Of a DNA stretch of 64,000 nt, positions 53,882 to 60,632 are shown in pieces. Position numbers and translations under genes: made by a program. The notes under the pieces were generated by a model, which saw nothing but the letters and a program-made list of their open reading frames with translations, did not search any database and was not told the DNA's origin. Within the stretch, counting starts at the first letter, position 1. Each line of letters starts with the position of its first letter. Source of the DNA: CBDBZX01 sp965213645 (GTDB lineage Bacteria > Deinococcota > Deinococci > Deinococcales > Trueperaceae); the NCBI GenBank assembly GCA_965213645.1, contig CBDBZX010000002.1:744001-808000 (forward strand). The letters are read 5' to 3'.

Positions 53882-54547
53882 ATGGCAACACAAAATGAAG
53901 GCACACACGTGAAGTTCAGTCAACTCGTTCAGGACGACACGCTTCTAAAACCGCGCTTGAAAGACGAGGAGACGCAACAGGGCGCTAAGGTGATGCAAGA
54001 GGCGTATCGGGACAGGATTTTGAGCCTTTACGGGAGCGTTTCGGAGGCGTTAGGAGAGGCGCAGGACCCGCTCGAGCAAGGCACCCTCTCCGGCCTCCAC
54101 GGAGAGAAGAGCGGCGACACCTTTAACATCGACCAACTCGCCGCCGACCTCTCGGGCGAGCCCGCGCAACTTCAAAGTGACCCACAGGAGTACGACGACC
54201 TCTCCGTGCGCACCATTGACGAGGACGACATCCCCGACATTCACTTTCTCGCGTTTATGGACGCTAGGACCTTTTACGGCAAGTCGGGGAGCGTAGGCGA
54301 AGAGGAGAACAATCAGGGTTACTTAGAGATGCGTACCGAGATGCGGCGTGTCAAGGAGCAACTTCGCCAAGCGCAGGAGAACGGCGATGAGGTCGAGCAG
54401 GCCGAGTTAGAGCGCGTTTTTGAGTCACTCAAAGCAGGCTTGCGCTCGGGCGAGCCGTCGGCGTCGGGACCCAAAACAGGCAAGAAGAACGCCGAGATGA
54501 TTCAGGACCCACCCGGCGACAGCTACGCAGAGCGGAAGTCGGGTTAG
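53882..54547 (+). CDS. Hydrophilic protein of unknown function
   Basis: The 221-residue product is acidic, soluble and mostly predicted helical, with a coiled-coil-like segment near the C-terminus (EMRTEMRRVKEQLRQAQENGDEVEQAELERVFESLKAGL, about 152-190) and a disordered Lys/Gly/Ser tail. No cysteines, membrane segments or known motifs are seen. The ATG is preceded by GGGGTGAAACG, which is not a clear ribosome binding site. Coding is supported by the long codon-biased frame. I do not recognise it. Confidence 0.7.
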   Translation: MATQNEGTHVKFSQLVQDDTLLKPRLKDEETQQGAKVMQEAYRDRILSLYGSVSEALGEAQDPLEQGTLSGLHGEKSGDTFNIDQLAADLSGEPAQLQSDPQEYDDLSVRTIDEDDIPDIHFLAFMDARTFYGKSGSVGEEENNQGYLEMRTEMRRVKEQLRQAQENGDEVEQAELERVFESLKAGLRSGEPSASGPKTGKKNAEMIQDPPGDSYAERKSG

Positions 54548-54570
54548 GGAAGTTCTTAGCGATTCAACCC

Positions 54571-54781
54571 TTAGCTTTTAGCTTGGAATTTACTAATTAC
54601 TAACCACACTATCAAGTAAGCACTAAACCTGTGTCATTCTGAGCGGAGCGAAGCGGAGTCGAAGAATCTCTGCCCTTGCTGACGCCTCTGCCAGAGATTG
54701 TGAAGCGAGACCCTTCGACAAGCTCAGGGTGACAACAGTGTCGCAAAACCCAACTAAACACTGTACCAATAGCTAAAAGCT
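54571..54781. repeat. Interspersed repeat, copy 3, bracketed by AGCTAAAAGC arms
   Basis: The core (about 54630-54735) repeats GTCATTCTGAG, GAAGCGGAGTCGAAGAATCTCTG, AAGCGAGACCCTTCGACAAG and GGTGACAA of copies 1 and 2 in plus orientation. It is bracketed by TTAGCTTTTAGCTT (54571-54584) and TAGCTAAAAGCT (54770-54781), which are inverted copies of the word also found in the 17.4 kb hairpin. No gene is seen in this stretch. Confidence 0.78.
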
Positions 54782-54834
54782 GTAGAAAAGTAGTACAAAC
54801 TCATCTGAGACAGAATATATAAGGAGAAATCATT

Positions 54835-55191
54835 ATGGCTAAAGCAGCGTACAGTATCGTCTTGTGGCTCAACGTTCCAGGGCCGCAGGCGCGTGAGGGC
54901 GAAGAGGCCGAGTACTTGAGTCAGGGTGAAGCGGGGACGGATTCGTCTACACAAAAGGTGCAGTCGCGAACGCACGTCTTCAACGCGCCCGCCGCCACGC
55001 GGCTCGTCTACGGCTCGTACGAGACACACGACGAGGCGACGAAAGCGCTGAACGACCTGGAGTCGCAGCTTGCTCGCGACCAAGCCGTGCACGTAGGCGA
55101 CAAACACGACGCGCATTCAACGGTCTATCTCATCCCCGCTGCGAGCATCTACTACGCGGTCCTCACACCAACGCAGCATAGTCAGCAATGA
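54835..55191 (+). CDS. Small conserved-looking protein of unknown function
   Basis: The 118-residue product starts MAKAAYSIVLWLNVPG with strand-like segments, a disordered acidic middle, then a helix (SYETHDEATKALNDLESQLARD) and a C-terminal beta segment (STVYLIPAASIYYAVLTP). AAGGAGA 7 bases before the ATG and a TATATA box further upstream support expression. It has no known motifs. The 3' end touches the word-like repeat at 55.2 kb. Confidence 0.68.
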   Translation: MAKAAYSIVLWLNVPGPQAREGEEAEYLSQGEAGTDSSTQKVQSRTHVFNAPAATRLVYGSYETHDEATKALNDLESQLARDQAVHVGDKHDAHSTVYLIPAASIYYAVLTPTQHSQQ

Positions 55192-55197
55192 GTTAAA

Positions 55198-55249
55198 AGC
55201 AACGAGCAATGAGTAGAAGCCTTTTACTTTCAACTCATTGCTCGTTGCT
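55198..55249. repeat. 17-bp inverted repeat (AGCAATGAGT family)
   Basis: AGCAACGAGCAATGAGT (55198-55214) and its exact complement (55233-55249) form 17-bp arms with an 18-base loop. The words AGCAATGAGT and its complement recur just outside the arms. It lies between two convergent genes and could work as a bidirectional terminator-like hairpin, but has no clear U-tract. Confidence 0.75.
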
Positions 55250-55261
55250 CATTGCTACGTC

Positions 55262-56317
55262 TTACAAAATCTCCTCCGCCACCTCCACACGCAAAAGCGC
55301 TCGCACGTTCTCGATCTGGTTGGCGATCATCGCCACCTCTGAGCCCGCGAAGAGCAGCCCCACCGCGACGTTATCCAGCGTCGTCACCAGTGAGCCCGAG
55401 TCGCCGCCCGCCGACATGTTCGTGGTGACGATCTGGTCCACGAACCGCGCCACCTTGCCCCCGCCGTAGTTGACATCCACCGAGGCGTCAATCACGGTGA
55501 TGCGTCCGGTGGTGTAGCGCGTGGTGCGCCCGGTCTTCTGCACAACCGTTCCAACCGTGACGTTCTCCTTGAGTCGCCAGCCGCGCACGTGACCTGACCA
55601 ATAAATCTCCCTGTTCAAGAGGTCGAAGGGGCCTTCGGCGATGGCGGCGTCCACGAGGTTGTTTTGCTCCTCTAGGGGGACGGGCGGGTCTAAACGAATC
55701 GGGATAAAGCGCGTCAAGTTAGCGATGCGGTCCGCTGGGTCTGTGCCACCGTCAGCGGTGCCTGGCTGCAAGATGGGGTCGCCGATGGAGGCGGCGTTGC
55801 TGTTAGCGATGACGTGATTGTTGCTGAGGATGTAATAACGATTGGGGACGCCCACGCCAGGTTGCGGCGGCGTGACTTTTCCCTCCGGCAAGATGTCGTA
55901 AACGCACGTGCCGAGCGTGCCCGCCGATACGTCGGGGTGGCTGATGCTGTAGCCCCCTTTGGCGGGGCGCACGCGGGTGATGAGTTCTTGGGTGATGGGG
56001 GTAGGGAAGACCCCTTGAATGGAGGGGTAGGCGAAGGGGTAGCCGACAGCGAGGACGTCGGTTTGCATCCCTGAAAGTTCATCCGGGATGAGGTCGGTTT
56101 TGCTTAAAGAGCTTTTCCCCAACTTCTGCGTCACCAAGACAACCAGAGCCGGGTCGCCTGTCGGCTCGCCGCCGCGCCACTTGACCCCGACACCCATGCC
56201 GACGACGTTGGCGAACGCCCTGCCGCCCATAAATTCAGGCCGCGCCTCCTGGCCCGCCTTTCTGACCTCGCGGAGCGCCTTGGCGGACAAAGAGAGTTTT
56301 TCAGCGTCGAAGCTCAC
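55262..56317 (-). CDS. Chymotrypsin-fold serine protease-like protein (NAL1-like)
   Basis: The 351-residue protein has a trypsin-like triad: His168 (LSNNHVIA), Asp223 (LVDAAIAE) and Ser307 (SAGGDSGSLV). The N-terminal 95 residues hold a separate small domain (FANVVGMGVGVKWRGG ... ALVVLVTQKL ... LIPDELSGMQTDVLAVG). No signal peptide is evident, so it may act in the cytoplasm. This architecture is common in Deinococcota and Chloroflexi and resembles plant NAL1. It is coupled (ATGA overlap) to a small upstream gene that encodes a second version of the N-terminal domain. Confidence 0.83.
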   Translation of the reverse strand: MSFDAEKLSLSAKALREVRKAGQEARPEFMGGRAFANVVGMGVGVKWRGGEPTGDPALVVLVTQKLGKSSLSKTDLIPDELSGMQTDVLAVGYPFAYPSIQGVFPTPITQELITRVRPAKGGYSISHPDVSAGTLGTCVYDILPEGKVTPPQPGVGVPNRYYILSNNHVIANSNAASIGDPILQPGTADGGTDPADRIANLTRFIPIRLDPPVPLEEQNNLVDAAIAEGPFDLLNREIYWSGHVRGWRLKENVTVGTVVQKTGRTTRYTTGRITVIDASVDVNYGGGKVARFVDQIVTTNMSAGGDSGSLVTTLDNVAVGLLFAGSEVAMIANQIENVRALLRVEVAEEIL

Positions 56318-56544
56318 GAGGTTGTCTGGGCGCTCACGACGCCTAGCTCCTCAACGTCGCAGGGGACGCCTTCTAGCTCGCTCGGCACGCGCTCCGACGC
56401 TGAAAGTGTCTCCAAAGGCATTTTGCGCACGACGAACACCTTGATCACTTGCGTTCCGTCGCGCTCACCAAGCCCTACCCCTGTCACGTTGGGCAGCGCC
56501 ATAAGCTCCCCCTCGAATTTCTTTTTAACCTCTTTAACGTCCAC
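56314..56544 (-). CDS. Small protein resembling the N-terminal domain of the adjacent protease
   Basis: The 76-residue product reads ALPNVTGVGLGERDGTQVIKVFVVRKMP ... VPSELEGVPCDVEELGVV. This parallels the protease N-terminal region (NVVGMGVG ... ALVVLVTQKL ... IPDELSGMQTDVLAVG) position by position. It may act as an inhibitor, chaperone or binding partner of the protease; this is inference only. GTG start with GAGGAG 6-7 bases upstream, and it overlaps the protease gene by 4 bases. Confidence 0.75.
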   Translation of the reverse strand: MDVKEVKKKFEGELMALPNVTGVGLGERDGTQVIKVFVVRKMPLETLSASERVPSELEGVPCDVEELGVVSAQTTS

Positions 56545-56731
56545 GCTGGTCTCCTCATGGTTAGAATGTGGGGTAACAGGGCGAATAAGCCTTTAGGACA
56601 CCTTCAAGACAGCGTCGTGCAAGTCATCTCTATTTTAATCTTTTGCGCCACACGTGTGAAGTTTGACCGCCTTAGCAGCGCGACTCACAAGTTCGCCCGA
56701 GCCGCGTGCTAAACTGAAAAACTGAGGAGTT

Positions 56732-58804
56732 ATGATGAACCCGCTACTATCTCGAGACTTTCGCATCCCCTTCGACCAAATCAAGCCCGAACATATCGAA
56801 CCCGGCATCCAAGAGGCGTTGGCCAGGGCGCAAAAAGACTTGGACGAACTGACTGCCTACCCCGGCGTGCGTACCTATGAAAATACTATTCAAGCGTTGG
56901 ACGCTTTAGAAGAACGCCTAGACCGCGCTGTGGGCCTCGCCTATCATCTCACCTCAGTGGTGAGCAGCCCCGAACTCCGCACCGCTTACAACGCCGTGCT
57001 GCCCGCGTTCTCCTCCTTTTACGCCAAGTTGCCTCTCAACGACGCGCTGTGGCGAGCCATCAAGGAGTACAGTGAGACGCCCGAGGCGCACGCCTTAACG
57101 GGCATCCGCAAGCGCCATCTGGACAAACTCGTGCAGAGCTTTGTGCGAGCGGGCGCGGACCTGCCCACCGATAAAAAGTCCAGGGCCGAAGCCATCAAAA
57201 TCGAACTCTCGCAGCTTCACACCAAATTCGCCGAAAACGTCTTGGACGCAACCAACGCCTTTGAACTCATCGTCACGGACGAAGGGGAACTTTCTGGACT
57301 GCCAGATTCTGCCTTGCAGCAAGCTAAAGCGAGCGCTGAGGCCAAGGGTGTGGAGGGCTACCGCTTCACGCTGCAAGCGCCCTCGTTCGTGCCCTTCTTA
57401 CAGTACGCCGACAACCGCGAACTGCGCCAAACGCTCTACACCGCCTACGTCAGCCGCGCCTCTGAGGGGGACACGGACAACCGCCCCTTGATCGAGCAGA
57501 TTTTGAAATTACGCCGTGAACTCGCGCAGCTTCTAGGCTACGCGGACTTTGCGGACTACCGCTTAGAGGTCAATATGGTCGAGACGGGCGAGGCGGCGGT
57601 CAGCTTTGAGCGTGAGTTGCTCGAGAAAACTCAACCCTTCTGGCGCGAAGAGGTCGCGGAACTCACCCGCTTCGCTCGAGAGCTAGGGACAGACGATTTG
57701 CAACCTTGGGACACCTCGTATATGACCGAAAAGCTCCGCCGCGCCAAGTACGACCTAGATGCCGAAGCGCTCCGCCCGTACTTTCCGGTGGACAACGTCT
57801 TAAATGGTCTCTTTGAGATCGCTGGGCGGATTTTCGGCGTCACCGTCACTGAACGCGTCGTCGAAGAGGTCTGGCACCCCGAGGTCAAGTTTTATGACAT
57901 CCACAGCAACGACGGGGGTGAGGACGGCACGCACTTAGGCTCCTTTTACGCGGATTGGTTCCCGCGCGAGTCGAAAAATGGCGGCGCGTGGATGAACTCC
58001 TTCATCACGGGCGGCCCACGCCTTAAAGATGGAGGGCAGGACGGCGAAGAGGTTTTCGAGCCGCATTTGGGGCTCATGGTCGGCAACTTCTCGCCGCCGC
58101 AAGCGGGCAAGCCCGCGCTCCTGACCCACCGCGAGGTCGAGACGACCTTTCACGAGTTTGGACATTTGCTGCATCACTGTTTGTCGAGGGTCGAAGTCCC
58201 CGCCAGAGCAGGCACGAATGTCCCCCGTGACTGGGTCGAACTCCCCTCACAAATCATGGAGAATTGGACCTGGGAGCGTGACGCTTTAGACCTCTTCGCC
58301 AAGCACTACGAAACCGGCGAACCTCTCCCCGACGCGCTTTTCCAAAAGATGCAAGCCGCCAGGACCTTCATGGCCGCCAACGCGCAGATGCGTCAACTTT
58401 CCTTTGGCACGGTGGACTTGTCGCTCCACGTAGATTACGACCCCGAGACGGACAATGACGCCGTCTCATTCGGTCAAAGGGTGATGGAGCCCTTTAGCAT
58501 CAAGCCCGAATTCGCGCACAACTCGTTTCTGACGGGCTTCACGCACATCTTTGCGGGTGGCTACGCGGCGGGCTACTACTCCTACAAGTGGTCGGAAGTC
58601 CTGGACGCCGACGCTTTCAGCCGCTTTCAGAAAGAGGGCATCTTCAACCGCGAGACAGGACGCGACTATGTGGACGCGATTCTCTCGAGAGGTGACAGCG
58701 CCGACGCCGCCGAACTGTTCCGCGAGTTTATGGGGCGCGACCCGGATGTGTCGGCGTTGTTAAAGCGGAATTTAGGCCGGGAGACCGTCTCCGCTACCGA
58801 CTGA
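56732..58804 (+). CDS. prlC: M3-family oligopeptidase (oligopeptidase A-like)
   Basis: The 690-residue cytosolic metallopeptidase has HEFGH at 474-478 (zinc-binding HExxH, in TTFHEFGHLLHH) with the third ligand Glu downstream in LPSQIMENW, and the C-terminal FSIKPEFAHNSFLTGFTHIFAGGYAAGYYSYKWSEVLDADAFSRF segment, which is typical. It degrades oligopeptides. Length matches the family (about 680). GAGGAG precedes the first ATG; a second ATG follows directly. Confidence 0.95.
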   Translation: MMNPLLSRDFRIPFDQIKPEHIEPGIQEALARAQKDLDELTAYPGVRTYENTIQALDALEERLDRAVGLAYHLTSVVSSPELRTAYNAVLPAFSSFYAKLPLNDALWRAIKEYSETPEAHALTGIRKRHLDKLVQSFVRAGADLPTDKKSRAEAIKIELSQLHTKFAENVLDATNAFELIVTDEGELSGLPDSALQQAKASAEAKGVEGYRFTLQAPSFVPFLQYADNRELRQTLYTAYVSRASEGDTDNRPLIEQILKLRRELAQLLGYADFADYRLEVNMVETGEAAVSFERELLEKTQPFWREEVAELTRFARELGTDDLQPWDTSYMTEKLRRAKYDLDAEALRPYFPVDNVLNGLFEIAGRIFGVTVTERVVEEVWHPEVKFYDIHSNDGGEDGTHLGSFYADWFPRESKNGGAWMNSFITGGPRLKDGGQDGEEVFEPHLGLMVGNFSPPQAGKPALLTHREVETTFHEFGHLLHHCLSRVEVPARAGTNVPRDWVELPSQIMENWTWERDALDLFAKHYETGEPLPDALFQKMQAARTFMAANAQMRQLSFGTVDLSLHVDYDPETDNDAVSFGQRVMEPFSIKPEFAHNSFLTGFTHIFAGGYAAGYYSYKWSEVLDADAFSRFQKEGIFNRETGRDYVDAILSRGDSADAAELFREFMGRDPDVSALLKRNLGRETVSATD

Positions 58805-58866
58805 TTTATCATTCTATCTACATTCGAACGTAACGCGGCGTAGGGGCGATTCATGAATCGCCCCTA

Positions 58867-59949
58867 CTAATCCAGTACCTCTAAGCGGTGCGCATCATAT
58901 TCATTCTCGCAGGGTGGGCCGTCGCTGGCGTACATTGTCAAGCTGTTCAAATCCATAATGATTGAAGTAACAGTCTCGTAGCGCTCGTACTCGGGCTGCG
59001 ACGTGTCGGGGTGACGGCAGACCGAGTTGGGGTGGCCCTGATGGTCGCGGAGCCGCGCCTTGACCTCTTCTAAGCCGAAGGTCGGCTGGTTGTGAAAGAG
59101 TGTGCTGAGCCGCGTGTGCCGCTCGTAAGACTGCGGACGGTGCTCGTCGTTGGGGGGCTCGGTAACGCCCGCCGCCGCCGGGTTGACGAAGTGGTTGGCG
59201 TGGACGCTGACGCCCGCGTCAAGCTCTGGTTCGTAAAGGGTGTCCGGGGCAGCCTCTACGTTCACTACCTTATCCGGCGCTTGCGCCATCACAAAGTTCG
59301 CCGAGCACGCCCGCTTTTCGTTCTTTACGACCTCCAAGGCCGCCTCAAAGGTGCGCTGTCGCAAAATTTCATAGCAGCGTACGTGAAAGGGCGTGTGAAG
59401 GCTCCTCCAGTTGTCCGCCGTGCTCGTCAGACCGTTGATGGCAAGCCCGAGCCGAGCGCTGTTCAGGCCAATTTTGCCGCCGACGATGCCCGCCTCAGAA
59501 AAGCTCAAGGTCTGTAAGCCGTCCTCATGGGTCGCGTGGAGCAGTGCGCCTCTAACTTGCGGAATCCAGTCCCAGTTTTGCCCGATGAAGAGGTGGCCCG
59601 CTTGGGTCCGCTCCGGCTTTAAGGCAAACGAGGTGCAACCGTCCGCCACGCCGAATTCGTAATAGAGGAGTTCGTAGCGGATGTTTAGGGCGGTGATGAC
59701 GGTCAGTTCCGTCCCGGAGCCCTCCGCGACGCCGCGCATGGCGGCGTAGTAGTCGGGGTTGGCGCGCTCAATGGCGTCTTCGTAAGCCTTGGAGCGCGCC
59801 ACCACCTCTGTAGGCGAGAGCCCGACCTCTTGTTCAAAACGCTCAAAGTAAACGTTGATATTGTGCTGAATCTCACCCCTGAGCGCCCTGCCGTGCGCTA
59901 AGCCCTGCTCGAAAGACCCGCCGTGTAGGGTAATGATGGGTAGGCTCAA
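58867..59949 (-). CDS. C45-family (acyl-CoA:6-APA acyltransferase-like) Ntn hydrolase
   Basis: The 360-residue protein matches the AAT/C45 family: ITLHGGSFEQGLAHGRALRGEI, RYELLYYEFGVADGCTSFAL with nucleophile Cys105 (autocleaved before Cys in the penicillin acyltransferase), GQNWDWIP and IGLNSARLGLAINGLTS. Bacterial members probably hydrolyse or transfer acyl groups on amides; the substrate is unknown. The TTG start is supported by GGAGG 8 bases upstream. Confidence 0.88.
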   Translation of the reverse strand: MSLPIITLHGGSFEQGLAHGRALRGEIQHNINVYFERFEQEVGLSPTEVVARSKAYEDAIERANPDYYAAMRGVAEGSGTELTVITALNIRYELLYYEFGVADGCTSFALKPERTQAGHLFIGQNWDWIPQVRGALLHATHEDGLQTLSFSEAGIVGGKIGLNSARLGLAINGLTSTADNWRSLHTPFHVRCYEILRQRTFEAALEVVKNEKRACSANFVMAQAPDKVVNVEAAPDTLYEPELDAGVSVHANHFVNPAAAGVTEPPNDEHRPQSYERHTRLSTLFHNQPTFGLEEVKARLRDHQGHPNSVCRHPDTSQPEYERYETVTSIIMDLNSLTMYASDGPPCENEYDAHRLEVLD

Positions 59950-60000
59950 TGTGCCACCTCCAGCGTTTAGTATGACGTATGTTGGGGTAAAAAGAAGTAA

Positions 60001-60018
60001 GGGCGAAACGCTTCGCCC
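60001..60018. other. 7-bp perfect hairpin in the dnaB upstream region
   Basis: GGGCGAA-ACGC-TTCGCCC, 51 bases upstream of the C45 gene start (minus strand). No U-tract follows on either strand. It is the first of several structured elements in the 683-base gap 59950-60632, in which I see no gene that can be supported. Confidence 0.5.
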
Positions 60019-60247
60019 TGTGGATTTCGTTCGGTATGGTACTTGGTCAAGCTGTTACCACTGAATTTTCCGGTGCTCGTAAGTATATTGTCAACTTGAT
60101 TTTGATATCTTTAGCATTTCCACTTGACGTTGCTACACTTCTCCGCAGATACCATCCCTTAAAGTGCGTGCTAATTATCGTTCATCCCCGCAAGGGGACG
60201 TAGTTTTCACGCAGTGAAACGATGTTCTTGTTATTGAGAGTGTAGCT

Positions 60248-60335
60248 GACCAGATGAAAGTGCCCTAACCAGGGTATACCTGCTACTTTTATAGGACATG
60301 ATCCATTTTTAGTTGACATAGCAGGTACACCCCTA
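60248..60335. repeat. AGGGGTATACCTGC element, inverted pair
   Basis: GACCAGATGA (60248-60257), AGTGCCC and AGGGTATACCTGCTA (60271-60285) match the element before gnd at 46874-46917. A second, inverted copy (TAGCAGGTACACCCCTA, 60319-60335) pairs with the first over 13 of 14 bases, giving a stem with a 33-base loop. It has the look of a small terminal-inverted-repeat remnant or a structured RNA. Confidence 0.55.
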
Positions 60336-60340
60336 GAGGC

Positions 60341-60442
60341 GGCTAGCGGGAGCGAACTAGCCCCAAAGGCTAGCGGGAGCGGTCCACGCGACGCGCTCTT
60401 TGAGCGTTCTAGGTCCACGCGACGCACTGGCTAGCGGGAGCG
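60341..60442 (+). repeat. Alternating short repeats upstream of dnaB
   Basis: GGCTAGCGGGAGCG occurs three times (60341-60354, 60368-60381, 60429-60442) and GGTCCACGCGACGC twice (60381-60394, 60412-60425), interleaved. The spacing is irregular and there are no spacers of constant length, so it is not a CRISPR array. It might be an array of protein-binding sites near a replication gene, or a degenerate repeat element. Confidence 0.75.
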
Positions 60443-60618
60443 TTTGCTTTATCGCCGTAGGTCCCCGACCGTTTTAATCATTCGTAGCGGAGCTAAGGTG
60501 TCTTCAGAATCACGAGCAACGTTACACACGCACTTTCACTGACAACTCGAGCACAGAAACCACACCGCACCCCTCCACGTCAAGCTGAACACTCACGCAT
60601 CAGAATTCCTTTTCTGGT

Positions 60619-60624
60619 TACAAT
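60619..60624 (+). promoter_or_regulatory. -10 box of probable leaderless promoter for dnaB
   Basis: TACAAT ends 8 bases before the GTG at 60633. No ribosome binding site precedes the GTG, and the frame is conserved (EMRTPPHNLEAEKSVLG) from the first residues. Confidence 0.5.
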
Positions 60625-60632
60625 CTCTTACC

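Noticed and set aside
60176..60206. CRISPR-repeat-like sequence (ATCCCCGCAAGGGGACG with a GNRA loop)
   Set aside because: Only one copy is present, with no spacers and no cas genes; it is simply one of several hairpins in the dnaB upstream region.
60182..60427. 81-residue minus-strand frame in the dnaB upstream gap
   Set aside because: Half of it is translation of the short repeats; the AGIP segment is better treated as part of the shared element.
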